Assembly: GCA_027064025.1 (NCBI GenBank)
Contig: JAMOQL010000242.1
Location: forward strand, 1 to 32,962
DNA length: 32,962 nucleotides
Direction of reading: 5' to 3'
DNA from: Bacteroidales bacterium
Lineage (GTDB): Bacteria > Bacteroidota > Bacteroidia > Bacteroidales > JAFGXI01
Position 1 is the stretch's first letter; each line of letters starts with the position of its first letter. The position numbers and the translations under genes are program-made. This document shows, one piece after another, positions 10,641 to 20,666 of the stretch. The notes beneath the pieces are model-generated. The model was not told the DNA's origin. It searched no databases and saw only the letters and a list, made by a program, of their open reading frames with translations.

Positions 10641-10864
10641 AAGAATGGCATCTTTATTGATTAAACAATTTTGCTTTTTAAGTATAAAGATTATTTCTAT
10701 TATCCATCTAAAGTAGTAAAGAATATAAAAAAATGTTGGAAACTCTCTACATTTCTTGAAATTTTGATACTTTCGTGACTAAAGTAGAATTATTAATCTT
10801 TATTCAATAATTAACCAAATTAGTTCTTTTGCAATTTTAAAGAACTTGATTAAAACATTAAAAG

Positions 10865-12442
10865 ATGAAAAAATTAGTTTCACTATTTATTATTATCAGC
10901 TTAACAGTAAGCTTATATGCACAATCGTTAGAGTCTGTCGATTGGGGAGCATATAAAGAAATGCCCGAACAAACATCATATCAACAAGCTGTTGGTTTCG
11001 ATTCTGATGCGTATTATTATATACGCTCCGATCATAAAGTAGGCTTAAATAGAAATAAAGTTTGGTTAGAAAGTTTTTCTTCATTAACCAATTCTTTCGA
11101 GCAATCGAACGAAATTCTTTTGCCAAGTGTTAGTGGAGTACAAACACAGTACGAGACTATGTTTTATAGAAATAATAAATTTATTTTATTTTCATCAGCC
11201 AAAAATAAAAATAGAAACCAATTAATTTTGTATGTTTCCTATTTAAAACCAGATGGTACATTGAAAAATAAGCCCAAAGAATTAGCTTCAGTTCCTTTGA
11301 GCAATGCTCCAAAAGATGGATTTAATATATTTTTGTCTGACGATGAAAAAAATATTGTGATTGAGTCTCATAAATCATTTAAAAAATATAATTCAGATAA
11401 ATTAAACACGATTATTCTAGATTTTAATCTTGCCGAAGTATTTAAGACAGATATCGTATTAGATGAAAAATTTAATAATAAAGATCTTATCATTGTTCAG
11501 AAATCGTACAATAACGGGAAAGTTATTATACTTGCAAAATCTGAAATTGTAAGCACAAGAAAAAGCTCGACAACCAAGACCTATAATTATATTGTTTTTA
11601 TATATAATACGGCAAAGAAATCTATGTTTAACTTTGTTGTAACCATGCCTAAATTTAAAGTAGCAGATGCTAGATACACCATTAATAAGAAAGGGAATAT
11701 TGTAGTTGGAGGATTTGTTAAAGGACGTTCCGTAAAATTTGCTAACGAAAAACAAGGAATGTTTTTTAAGAAATATAATCCAAATACCCTTAAAGCTATT
11801 CCAGATTTAGATTTAAAATCTTTCTTTATGAAGTTTCCTAGAGAATTTTTAACTGAAATAATAAAGCCTGAATATGGTGATACCAAAGATATTCAATATG
11901 CATACAGTGTAAATTCGATAGAAGAATTGGCCAATGGAGGGTATATCATTCTTACAGAACAAAAATGGGTAGATGGAAGAACTGTTGTCAAAGCAGGATC
12001 AAAAGAAGAAGATGGAATACAGTATTATCACTTCAACAATATTATGGCTGGAGGTATCAATAAAAAAGGAAAGTTTGAGTGGATAAAAATCTTCCCTAAA
12101 GTTCAAAACACAACCAATGATCATGGATATTATTCTTCTTATAAATTAGTGAAAGTTATGAATAAATTAAAATTATTCTATAATGGCAATGAATCTAATT
12201 TACACACTGGAGATTTAAAAAAAGTAAAAGAATTTAAGAATAATATTAGAACAAAACCTAACGGAATGGCTGCTGTATATACCATATATATGGACGGTAG
12301 CTACGAAAGAGACCCCATGTTTACAGGTAAAGACAAAGATGTTGTATTAATTCCGCAAACGTTGGCTCCTAACAGTGTCGAATACGGAGTGGGTGTTACT
12401 AACGGAAAAGAAGTTAAATTTTGTTCTTTTTCTGTAGAATAA
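10865..12442 (+). CDS. Secreted protein of unknown function
   Basis: 525-aa ORF with signal peptide MKKLVSLFIIISLTVSLYAQ; no domain recognised by eye. Confidence 0.75.
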   Translation: MKKLVSLFIIISLTVSLYAQSLESVDWGAYKEMPEQTSYQQAVGFDSDAYYYIRSDHKVGLNRNKVWLESFSSLTNSFEQSNEILLPSVSGVQTQYETMFYRNNKFILFSSAKNKNRNQLILYVSYLKPDGTLKNKPKELASVPLSNAPKDGFNIFLSDDEKNIVIESHKSFKKYNSDKLNTIILDFNLAEVFKTDIVLDEKFNNKDLIIVQKSYNNGKVIILAKSEIVSTRKSSTTKTYNYIVFIYNTAKKSMFNFVVTMPKFKVADARYTINKKGNIVVGGFVKGRSVKFANEKQGMFFKKYNPNTLKAIPDLDLKSFFMKFPREFLTEIIKPEYGDTKDIQYAYSVNSIEELANGGYIILTEQKWVDGRTVVKAGSKEEDGIQYYHFNNIMAGGINKKGKFEWIKIFPKVQNTTNDHGYYSSYKLVKVMNKLKLFYNGNESNLHTGDLKKVKEFKNNIRTKPNGMAAVYTIYMDGSYERDPMFTGKDKDVVLIPQTLAPNSVEYGVGVTNGKEVKFCSFSVE

Positions 12443-12472
12443 TAAAAGAACAAAAAAAATAGTTATAAATTT

Positions 12473-12500
12473 AAGCTGTCAATTTTTGACAGCTTTTTTT
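12473..12500 (+). terminator. Rho-independent terminator
   Basis: AAGCTGTCAA-TTT-TTGACAGCTT perfect stem followed by T-run. Confidence 0.8.
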
Positions 12501-12508
12501 ATTCAAGA

Positions 12509-13387
12509 ATGTTGAAACGAATAATATTTTTAATAAGTTTATTTTTAGTAACGAATAGTGCTTTCTCACAAATTAGAAATACAATCAATCAAAAAAGATT
12601 ATACTCTAGTTTAATGATTGATGCAGTTGGTTTATCAGTTAGTTATTTTATGTTAAATGAACTTTGGTATGCCGATTATCCACAATCAAAATTACATTGG
12701 TTTAACGATTGTAACGAATGGAGAGGTATGGATAAAACAGGACACGCATTCTCATCGTACCATTTATCAAATGTATATACTCAACAAATGCAATGGTCAG
12801 GATTAAAAACCTCTACAGCATCTATAATGGGTGCTGCTTTAGCTTTTGTAAGTATGTCGACTATAGAACTTTTAGATGCAAAATCAGAATATTGGGGCGC
12901 CTCTGTTTGCGATTTAACAGCAAATTTCACTGGCTCTGCAATATTTCTGACACAGCAATTACTCTGGAAAGAACAAAAAGTAAATATTAAATATTCTTTC
13001 CATCAAACCAAATTCCCATCTTATCGACCTAAAATTTCAGGACAAAATTTAAGTCAACAAATATTAAAAGACTATAATGGGCAAACTTATTGGTTAAGTG
13101 CTAATGTAAGGTCGTTTATTAATATAGAATGGTTTCCTAAATTGATAAATTTTGCGATAGGATACGGTGCTACAGGAATGATAGGAGGAAAATCTAATCC
13201 CGAAGATATACCATATTATGAACGGGAATCTCAGTTTTTTGTAAGTCTAGATATCGATTTAAGAAAGATTCCTGTAAAATCTAAATTTCTTAAAAAAGCA
13301 TTTTCTGTATTAAATATTATTAAAATCCCAATGCCTACACTTGAATTAAAGTCTGGTAAAATTTATGGACATTACCTTTATTTTTAA
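12509..13387 (+). CDS. DUF2279 (YfiM-like) family protein
   Basis: Signal peptide ending AFSQ; GMDKTGHAFSSYHLSNVYTQQMQWSG...FVSMSTIELLDAKSEYWGASVCDLTANFTGSAIF matches the YfiM/DUF2279 pattern. Confidence 0.7.
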   Translation: MLKRIIFLISLFLVTNSAFSQIRNTINQKRLYSSLMIDAVGLSVSYFMLNELWYADYPQSKLHWFNDCNEWRGMDKTGHAFSSYHLSNVYTQQMQWSGLKTSTASIMGAALAFVSMSTIELLDAKSEYWGASVCDLTANFTGSAIFLTQQLLWKEQKVNIKYSFHQTKFPSYRPKISGQNLSQQILKDYNGQTYWLSANVRSFINIEWFPKLINFAIGYGATGMIGGKSNPEDIPYYERESQFFVSLDIDLRKIPVKSKFLKKAFSVLNIIKIPMPTLELKSGKIYGHYLYF

Positions 13388-13503
13388 AAATAATTTATAT
13401 TGTCTATTCAAATAGATACTGAGTATCATTAATAATTACACTTTAGTACTTCCTTGAACTCAATAAAGTAAATATTATTAGTATCTAGTTTCTTTAAATT
13501 GCG

Positions 13504-13536
13504 TTGAGCCTTTTGGATTAATAATGTGTATTTTTG
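13504..13536 (+). promoter_or_regulatory. Bacteroidota-type promoter (TTG-N22-TATTTTTG) upstream of Dabb-manA-engB
   Basis: TTG 13504-13506, TATTTTTG 13529-13536; ATG at 13561. Confidence 0.45.
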
Positions 13537-13560
13537 TTTTTTTTATATAATTTCTAAGAA

Positions 13561-13851
13561 ATGATAAAACATATAGTGTCCTTTAAATTGAAGGAAGAGC
13601 ATAAAGATAAGACACAAATAATAAAAAAAGCTCTAGAGGCCTTACCTTCAAAAATAAATCAAATTATAGGTTTTGAAGTTGGAATAAATATTTCTGATTC
13701 TGTTGCTGCGTATGATATAGTATTGGTTTCTGAATTTATTTCTCTAAAAGAATTAAACGAATATAGAATACATCCGGAACACATTAAAGTTACAGAAATA
13801 ATAGCGTTGTACAAATCAGAGTCAATGGTTGTCGATTATCAAATTAATTAA
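13561..13851 (+). CDS. Dabb (stress-responsive A/B barrel) family protein
   Basis: MIKHIVSFKLKEEHKD...GFEVGINI...YDIVLVSEFISLKELNEYRIHPEHIKV is typical of Dabb. Confidence 0.85.
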   Translation: MIKHIVSFKLKEEHKDKTQIIKKALEALPSKINQIIGFEVGINISDSVAAYDIVLVSEFISLKELNEYRIHPEHIKVTEIIALYKSESMVVDYQIN

Positions 13852-13869
13852 AAAGAAGAGAAAATAATT

Positions 13870-14865
13870 ATGGAATTATATCCAATAAAATTTGAACCTA
13901 TCCTTATCGATAAAATTTGGGGAGGATCAAAACTTAAAAAAAAATTAGGCAAAGAGAAAGCTTCCAATACTTGTGGAGAATCTTGGGAAATATCAAGTAT
14001 AGAAGGGCATGTCTCGGAAGTTAAGAATGGCTTTCTAAAAGGAAACGATTTAAACGATTTGTTGGAAGTTTACATGGCTGACTTGATAGGAGAAGTTATT
14101 TATGAGAAATTTGGAAACGAGTTTCCTTTATTATTCAAGTTTATAGATGCTTCAGACGTCTTATCTATTCAAGTACACCCAGACGATAATTTGGCTAAGA
14201 ATAGGCACAATGCATATGGGAAAACAGAAATGTGGTATGTTTTAGATGCTGACAAAGATGCTGAATTAATTATTGGATTTAAGAAGACAATTAACAAAGA
14301 AATATATTTGCAATCTTTGAATAATGACGAGCTTACAACTATTTTAAATACAGAAAAAGTAAAAGCTGGTTCTTCATTTTATATTCCTGCTGGAAGAGTA
14401 CATGCCATTGGTAAAGGTATATTACTAGCCGAAATACAGCAAACTTCGGACATTACCTACCGTATATATGACTGGAATCGCAAATCCAAGAATGGAGAAG
14501 AGAGAGAACTCCATACCGATCTGGCTGTAGATGCTATTGATTATGCATATCACAAGAAATTAAACATCGAATACGATGTAAAAAAGAATGATGCATCAAC
14601 GCTTGTCGATTCAAAATATTTTACTACAAATTTTTTATTTTTAGATAAAAAAATAGAAACAGATTATTCAATTTTAGATAGTTTTATTGTTTATATGTGT
14701 TTAGAAGGGGAGTTCATGGTAGAGTTGGATAATGGAACCAAAGAACTAATTAAGAAAGGAGAAAGTGTCCTAATACCTGCCATTGCCGAGCAAGTTAGTT
14801 TGACACCTATTATTGAGACTAAAATTCTTGAAGTTTTTATTAAACCTGATAAATTAAAGAAATAA
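13870..14865 (+). CDS. manA: Mannose-6-phosphate isomerase, class I
   Basis: [84 protein letters not shown]. Confidence 0.93.
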   Translation: MELYPIKFEPILIDKIWGGSKLKKKLGKEKASNTCGESWEISSIEGHVSEVKNGFLKGNDLNDLLEVYMADLIGEVIYEKFGNEFPLLFKFIDASDVLSIQVHPDDNLAKNRHNAYGKTEMWYVLDADKDAELIIGFKKTINKEIYLQSLNNDELTTILNTEKVKAGSSFYIPAGRVHAIGKGILLAEIQQTSDITYRIYDWNRKSKNGEERELHTDLAVDAIDYAYHKKLNIEYDVKKNDASTLVDSKYFTTNFLFLDKKIETDYSILDSFIVYMCLEGEFMVELDNGTKELIKKGESVLIPAIAEQVSLTPIIETKILEVFIKPDKLKK

Positions 14866-15470
14866 TGATTATTAAAACAGCACAATTCGAAGTTAGTAAT
14901 TCTGATTATAAAAAATGTCCAGATACAAGCAAGTTAGAATATGCATTTATTGGGCGTTCAAATGTAGGTAAGTCATCGTTAATCAATATGTTAACAAATC
15001 ATAAAAAATTAGCTAAAATATCATCATCACCAGGGAAGACACAGCTAGTTAATCATTTCTTAATTAATGATAAATGGTACTTGGTAGATTTGCCCGGTTA
15101 TGGATACGCTAAAGTTTCTAAATCTAACAGAGAAAAATTTGGGCAGTTGATAAAAGATTATATCCTTAAAAGAACACAATTAGTAATTCTATTTGTTCTG
15201 ATAGATGTAAGGCACGACCCTCAAAAAATCGATTTAGAATTTATGGAGTGGTTAGGCGAAAAGCAGATTCCTTTCTCAATAATTTTTACCAAAGCAGATA
15301 AACTATCATCCTCGAAATTACATAAAAGCCTTACTTCTTATAAAAAGAAAATGCTTGATAGATGGGAGATTATGCCATCTCATTATATTAGTTCATCCGA
15401 GGATAAAAGAGGAAAGGACGAAATCCTTGATTATATCGATGAGTTAAACAAAAATATTAAGTTAGAGTAG
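14865..15470 (+). CDS. engB: Ribosome biogenesis GTP-binding protein YihA/YsxC
   Basis: [14 protein letters not shown] (G1), [25 protein letters not shown] (G3), FTKADKL (G4); start overlaps the manA stop (TAATG). Confidence 0.95.
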   Translation: MIIKTAQFEVSNSDYKKCPDTSKLEYAFIGRSNVGKSSLINMLTNHKKLAKISSSPGKTQLVNHFLINDKWYLVDLPGYGYAKVSKSNREKFGQLIKDYILKRTQLVILFVLIDVRHDPQKIDLEFMEWLGEKQIPFSIIFTKADKLSSSKLHKSLTSYKKKMLDRWEIMPSHYISSSEDKRGKDEILDYIDELNKNIKLE

Positions 15471-15535
15471 GTTGTTAACGTTTTTTCTTAATAACTATTT
15501 CTTTTAGAAAACAATAATACTTCATTCGAAATCTT

Positions 15536-15543
15536 TATTTTTG
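15536..15543 (+). promoter_or_regulatory. Putative -7 element TATTTTTG upstream of prs
   Basis: TATTTTTG about 30 nt upstream of ATG 15574; no clear -33 TTG. Confidence 0.4.
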
Positions 15544-15573
15544 CAAAATAATTAACAAAACAAATATTTAGTT

Positions 15574-16512
15574 ATGTCTCATATTTCTCCAATTAAATTT
15601 TTTACAGGAACAGAAACTCGGTATTTTGCCGAAAAAGTGGCACATTCTTATGGTCAACCATTAGGTAAATCTTCTCTAACTCGCTTTAGTGATGGGGAAT
15701 TTGTAGTTGCATTTGACGAAACAGTTCGTGGAACAACAGTTTTTATTATTCAATCTACTTTTACTCCAACAGAGAATTTGTTCGAGCTATTACTCTTGAT
15801 AGATGCTGCAAAAAGAGCGTCTGCTTATAAAATTGTGGCTGTAATTCCTTATTTTGGATTTGCCAGACAAGACAGAAAAGATAAACCAAGAGTTGCTATT
15901 GGAGCAAAGTTAATGGCCGATTTATTAGAAGCGGCAGGTGTAAGTCGAGTTATGACAATGGATTTACACGCCGATCAGATTCAAGGATTCTTTAATATCC
16001 CTGTTGATCATATTTATGCATCATCTGTATTCTTGCCATATATAAAAAGTCTAAATCTCGATAACTTGGTTATTGCTTCGCCAGATATGGGTGGCACAAA
16101 ACGAGCCAATGCATATTCTAAATTTTTAAATGCTCCAATGGTTGTTGCTCATAAGAGTAGAGAAAAGGCAAATGTGGTTTCTGAAATGACAGTTATTGGA
16201 GATGTAAAAGGTAAAAATGTAATCATTCTTGATGATATGATTGATACAGCTGGAACAGTTACTAAGGCAGCTGATATTATGATGGAGCATGGTGCTTTGA
16301 GTGTTAGAGCTATTGCAACTCATCCTGTATTGTCTGGACCAGCATATGATAGAATTAGAGAATCACAAATTAAAGAAGTAATTGTAAGTGATTCGATTCC
16401 TGTAAATACAAGTTGTAAAAAAGTTAAAGTGTTATCAGTTGCAGAGGTCTTTGCAGATACTATTAACAAAGTATATAATTTTGAATCTATAAGTGGAAAT
16501 TTTATTTTATAA
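15574..16512 (+). CDS. prs: Ribose-phosphate pyrophosphokinase
   Basis: GQPLGKSSLTRFSDGEFVVAFDETVRG, IPYFGFARQDRKDKPRVAIGAKLMADLLEAAGV, MDLHADQIQGFF, VIILDDMIDTAGTVTKAADIMMEHGA. Confidence 0.96.
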   Translation: MSHISPIKFFTGTETRYFAEKVAHSYGQPLGKSSLTRFSDGEFVVAFDETVRGTTVFIIQSTFTPTENLFELLLLIDAAKRASAYKIVAVIPYFGFARQDRKDKPRVAIGAKLMADLLEAAGVSRVMTMDLHADQIQGFFNIPVDHIYASSVFLPYIKSLNLDNLVIASPDMGGTKRANAYSKFLNAPMVVAHKSREKANVVSEMTVIGDVKGKNVIILDDMIDTAGTVTKAADIMMEHGALSVRAIATHPVLSGPAYDRIRESQIKEVIVSDSIPVNTSCKKVKVLSVAEVFADTINKVYNFESISGNFIL

Positions 16513-16536
16513 AGAAATCTATATAAAAATTAAATG

Positions 16537-16570
16537 GACTGTTTCACTAATTTGAAGCAGTCTTTTTTTT
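16537..16570 (+). terminator. Rho-independent terminator after prs
   Basis: GACTGTTTCA-CTAATT-TGAAGCAGTC (one wobble) followed by an 8-T run. Confidence 0.75.
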
Positions 16571-17594
16571 ATTGTAGTAATTCTATTGTCTCAATAGCTT
16601 TATCTATCACTGCGTCTTTTCCAAGTAACACATCGGTTTCATTTAGCTGCGAGAATATATCAGGAGGAACTCCATTCTCAAAATTTTCATTTTTTAATGA
16701 CAAAGTTTTGCTAACCGAAAAACGATATGTCCAACCGTTTGGTAATTGACCACCTGATGGAGCACCGAGACCTCCACCTGTAGTATCTCCAATCAGAGTA
16801 ATATTTGGAATAGCTTTGCAGGCGAGAGAGAAAAAAGATGTTGCCGAAAAACTACCTCTATCGATTAACACTATTATTGGTTTGTTGGTATAATAATACT
16901 GAGCATTTGGCTTTACATATGCTTTCTGAACCTCTGAAAAGTTATCATGTTCTGGTCCTTTTTTTATATAAGAATGATAAATCTCCGTTTTTGTTCTTAC
17001 AAAGTGTTCCAATATTTTAAAGACATTTGTGATAGATCCGCCACCATTTTGTCTTAAATCTAATATCAGTCCATCGGTTTTAGAAAATCTTGCTAAAATA
17101 AAATCCATGTCGTATTGACTTACAGTGCCTGAGAATGAATTATAACGAATGTAACCAATGTTATTATTTTTTGCATAATCATGAATAAATGGGCCTGTAA
17201 CATAATATTTTGAAGAAATATAATTTTCTTTTATTATGCGCTCATTATAGTTGTTGGGAGCGTTTAGATCAAATTCATATCTAGAAACATTGAAAGGAGA
17301 AATCAGATTTACGTGTCCATCTTTTAATTCACATAGCATATCAAATAATACATCGAATAATTGATATTCGCTCATACTATTGTTAACTTGATTTTTATAA
17401 ATATGGTAAATACTATCCCAGTCTACTTTCTTATAATCAAAAAATGAATAGTGTTGATCGACCTCTTTCCACAAATACTCAAAAGTTTCATTTGGTTTTT
17501 CCGATGGGGCATCATCCATAAATAATTTATCACAAGAGATTAAGGATGAGATAATTACGATTAAGATACTGTATTTTATTAAAAATGCCTTCAT
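16569..17594 (-). CDS. S41 family peptidase, predicted lipoprotein
   Basis: Lipobox-like SSLISC; GLILDLRQNGGGSITNV; PIIVLIDRGSFSATSFFSLACKAIPNITLIGDTTGGGLG. Confidence 0.88.
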   Translation of the reverse strand: MKAFLIKYSILIVIISSLISCDKLFMDDAPSEKPNETFEYLWKEVDQHYSFFDYKKVDWDSIYHIYKNQVNNSMSEYQLFDVLFDMLCELKDGHVNLISPFNVSRYEFDLNAPNNYNERIIKENYISSKYYVTGPFIHDYAKNNNIGYIRYNSFSGTVSQYDMDFILARFSKTDGLILDLRQNGGGSITNVFKILEHFVRTKTEIYHSYIKKGPEHDNFSEVQKAYVKPNAQYYYTNKPIIVLIDRGSFSATSFFSLACKAIPNITLIGDTTGGGLGAPSGGQLPNGWTYRFSVSKTLSLKNENFENGVPPDIFSQLNETDVLLGKDAVIDKAIETIELLQ

Positions 17595-18454
17595 TAGTTT
17601 AATCTAAATAATAACGAAAATTGTAAAATGTGTTCTGTTGATTGATATGAATTAAAGACATCTGTAAATTTAAAGCCTTGCCATAAGTACGAAATCCTTA
17701 TTGCATTATTATTTGACAAATAGTAGGTCATATTCATGTTTGTATTTATTTGAAATGCATTGTTAAAAATAAAAAATGATTGTGAATCTATGTCTATAAA
17801 ATTTTCGCCATTGCTAAAATCACTAATCGAAGAGTAAGGAGGTCTTAGATTATAAAAGAAAATAGGGAGATTGAATTTAAAATCGAGCTTAATTTTTCTA
17901 TTTCGTCTATTTATTTTTAAAAACCAAATTTTCAGAGTTTTACTCTTCCAACTAAAGTAATGTTCTACTTGATATGATAATGCTAAGTTGTTTAAAAATG
18001 AATAGTTTAATGATGCGTTTTGTAGATTGTAATTATAATAGAAAAGAGCATTATTGTTAATTTGTCCTCCAATAAAATTACGAAATTTAGAGTCCGATCG
18101 TGTTATCGAATGAACATATCTAAAATTGAAATTTAAAGTATATTCTGTGGCAGGATAGATAACATACTCAGTTGTAGCAGATAAGTTACCATAGAAGCCC
18201 TTTAAATTAATTTCATATTTATGTTTATTACCCTCGGATTCGAAAGCAATATTACCACCGATTAGTGCCCCTTGATACAAAAGTGGTGAGCTTTGTAAAT
18301 CTTGTCGCTTAAAATAATTTGCAGATATTCCGAAACTAAAATAGTGTTGTTGTATTGTGTCAGTAAATAAATAATCGTCATTCTCTAAATTTACCACTTG
18401 AGAAAAGCTTATCGCAGAAAATAATAATAAACAGAATATTAATGTATTACGCAT
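17594..18454 (-). CDS. Predicted outer-membrane beta-barrel protein of unknown function
   Basis: Signal peptide (MRNTLIFCLLLFSAISFSQ); many alternating aromatic/polar beta-strands; ends with TEHILQFSLLFRLN, typical of a last OMP strand. Confidence 0.65.
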   Translation of the reverse strand: MRNTLIFCLLLFSAISFSQVVNLENDDYLFTDTIQQHYFSFGISANYFKRQDLQSSPLLYQGALIGGNIAFESEGNKHKYEINLKGFYGNLSATTEYVIYPATEYTLNFNFRYVHSITRSDSKFRNFIGGQINNNALFYYNYNLQNASLNYSFLNNLALSYQVEHYFSWKSKTLKIWFLKINRRNRKIKLDFKFNLPIFFYNLRPPYSSISDFSNGENFIDIDSQSFFIFNNAFQINTNMNMTYYLSNNNAIRISYLWQGFKFTDVFNSYQSTEHILQFSLLFRLN

Positions 18455-20606
18455 CTACAATATCTAATTTAAAACTGAAGATTGAACCACCGCCACTGAA
18501 AGATTCAATTTCGAGTTTTGAGTTCATTTTTAATAATATATTATTTGCAATAAATAAACCAACACCTAAGCCTGGGTATTTTAGATGCTCATCTTCTTTG
18601 AATTTTCTAAAATCCTCTAAGACTTGGAGTAAGCGCTCTTTAGGAATTCCAACACCCGAATCGCTTACGGTAAAGCATATTTGATTATCGATTATTTTCG
18701 AACCAACATTAATAAATCCTTTTTCTGTAAATTGAAAAGCATTGTTAATTAATTTGTTAAATACAATATTTAGTTTAAAAAGATTAGCCTTTATCAATAA
18801 ATCTGTCTCACTAAAGCTAGTTGAAAATTCGATCGCTTCAGTTTTTTCAAAATATTTAGATTTAAGAAAATTATCATTTTCTACAGCAAAAACAATATCA
18901 GAATGTTTTACATTTTCTATTTTACACTTTAACAGACCTGCTTCAATCTTAGAAACATCAATAATGTCGTCAATAATATTTAATAGCTCAAAACCTTTAT
19001 TACGTACTATACTACTAAACCGACTGACGTTTTCAAGTTGCACATCGGGTTCGCATAATAAATCGGAAAATCCCATTATTGAATTCAAAGGAGTGCGTAT
19101 TTCGTGTGAAATATTTGCTAAAAATTTAGACTTTAACAAATCAGATTCTTCTGCTCTTAATTTTGCTATATTAAGTTCTTTTGTTCGTCCTTCGACAATT
19201 TCTTCAAGTTCAGTATTATATCTGTTAATAATTACATTTCGTTTATTAATGCTTGTGTTTAATATTCTAATCTTCTTATTAGTTCTTTTTATCGTTATTA
19301 TTAAAATAATTAATATTAGAATGAAAAATAATCCAATCGTTAGTAAAATATTTTTGGTGTAAATCTCATTATTATTATTTTCAATTTCTTGTAATCTTAT
19401 TTTTTTATCTTTAGAAGCTAATTTAAGTAAATGTTTAGTTTGAATGATTTCCATTTCATTCTGATATTTCGCTAAGGCTTCTTCCGAACTTTTTTCTTGG
19501 TTTTTTTTAAGTATTTTTTTGTAAGTATTAAAATATTTCAGAAAATTTAACTTGTTATTATTCATTCCGGCTACTATAACAAGATTTTGGTAGATTTTAT
19601 CTAATAGGTAGTCAATCTTGTTTTCTTTAGAAATTTGGAGTGCTTTTAGTAAATATTGATTCGCTCTAGTATATTTTTTTTTAATATTATTTAATTCACC
19701 TAAATTTAAATATGAAAAAGTGAGAGGAGCCTTATATTGATCGTTAATACGAATGGCATCAATGAAATATTCAGTAGCTAAGTCATAATGTTTTAAATTC
19801 AAATTAGCAAATCCCATATTATTTAATGTGATGATCTGATAATAAGTAGAATTGTTATCTTCAAAATAGCTGTAAGAGGCTGTTAAATATTCTAGTCCCA
19901 ATTTGTACTTGTCCGACTTTACAAATAAAACCCCTAGATTATGCTTGGTGATAGCAATATACTTGGTATTATTAAGAGATAAATAATAGTTTAAAGCCGT
20001 GGAGTAGTGTTTAATTGCAACTTTATTATTAAAGTTACTGTATAAATTACCTAAATTATTTTCAATCTTTGCAAGTCCAGATGTATCTTGCGCTTGTTGG
20101 TATTCTAACATTGCAAGATTATTGTAGTGTATGGCGCTATCTATTTGCCCATTAAGACGATAGGCGACACCAATGTTACAATAAGCACCTTTAGTCTTGT
20201 TGTGGTAACCCATGTTTTTTTCTACATTTACTTCTTCCTTAAAGAAATAGATGGCCGAGTCAATAATTCCAAGATGATAATAATTTAAAGCTAAATAATA
20301 ATATATGTCAGAATAGTTAATGTTTGAATAATCGATATTGTTATGTATGGACTTGAATAATAACAAGTTAGATTTTATGTAGAATTTGTTCTTACTGTGG
20401 ATTATTCCCTCAAAATAATTTAGCTCATTTTCTTTAAATAATTTTGAATTAGAATTAATAAATATTGAACAGGAGTCAGGGCTTTTGTCAAGAATTTGTT
20501 GAGTTTTCTGGTATAAAGAGTCTCTATTAAAATTTTTTGTAGAATAAGCTAACTTAGAAATTAATAAGAGCAAGAATACGATAAATAATAGTTGTAAATT
20601 TTTCAT
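18447..20606 (-). CDS. TPR-containing membrane sensor histidine kinase
   Basis: Signal peptide, multiple TPRs, TM, coiled coil, H-box FLANISHEIRTPLNSIMGFSDLL, N-box NNAFQFTEKGFINVGSKI, G-box VSDSGVGIPKE, G2 GLGVGLFI. MKNLQLLFIVF start (20606) preferred over track start 20645 because it begins at a clean signal peptide. Confidence 0.92.
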   Translation of the reverse strand: MKNLQLLFIVFLLLLISKLAYSTKNFNRDSLYQKTQQILDKSPDSCSIFINSNSKLFKENELNYFEGIIHSKNKFYIKSNLLLFKSIHNNIDYSNINYSDIYYYLALNYYHLGIIDSAIYFFKEEVNVEKNMGYHNKTKGAYCNIGVAYRLNGQIDSAIHYNNLAMLEYQQAQDTSGLAKIENNLGNLYSNFNNKVAIKHYSTALNYYLSLNNTKYIAITKHNLGVLFVKSDKYKLGLEYLTASYSYFEDNNSTYYQIITLNNMGFANLNLKHYDLATEYFIDAIRINDQYKAPLTFSYLNLGELNNIKKKYTRANQYLLKALQISKENKIDYLLDKIYQNLVIVAGMNNNKLNFLKYFNTYKKILKKNQEKSSEEALAKYQNEMEIIQTKHLLKLASKDKKIRLQEIENNNNEIYTKNILLTIGLFFILILIILIITIKRTNKKIRILNTSINKRNVIINRYNTELEEIVEGRTKELNIAKLRAEESDLLKSKFLANISHEIRTPLNSIMGFSDLLCEPDVQLENVSRFSSIVRNKGFELLNIIDDIIDVSKIEAGLLKCKIENVKHSDIVFAVENDNFLKSKYFEKTEAIEFSTSFSETDLLIKANLFKLNIVFNKLINNAFQFTEKGFINVGSKIIDNQICFTVSDSGVGIPKERLLQVLEDFRKFKEDEHLKYPGLGVGLFIANNILLKMNSKLEIESFSGGGSIFSFKLDIVDA

Positions 20607-20641
20607 AAAAAAAGAGTTGTACCAAAGATAATAGATACAAC
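20607..20641 (-). terminator. Putative rho-independent terminator/attenuator between the EF-Tu-D3-like gene and the histidine kinase
   Basis: On the minus strand GTTGTATC...GGTACAAC followed by TCTTTTTTT; the T-run abuts the kinase ATG. Confidence 0.45.
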
Positions 20642-20666
20642 CCAATATAAGAAATTATTAATAAAT

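Noticed and set aside
11459-11886. Two minus-strand ORFs (98 and 99 aa)
   Set aside because: Antisense to the 525-aa secreted protein gene; overlap each other and show no coding signal.
16534-16749. 71-aa + strand ORF downstream of prs
   Set aside because: Overlaps the prs terminator and is antisense to the S41 protease 3' end.
18742-19362. 206-aa + strand ORF
   Set aside because: Fully antisense to the well-supported histidine kinase catalytic region; composition reads like a reverse-frame artefact.
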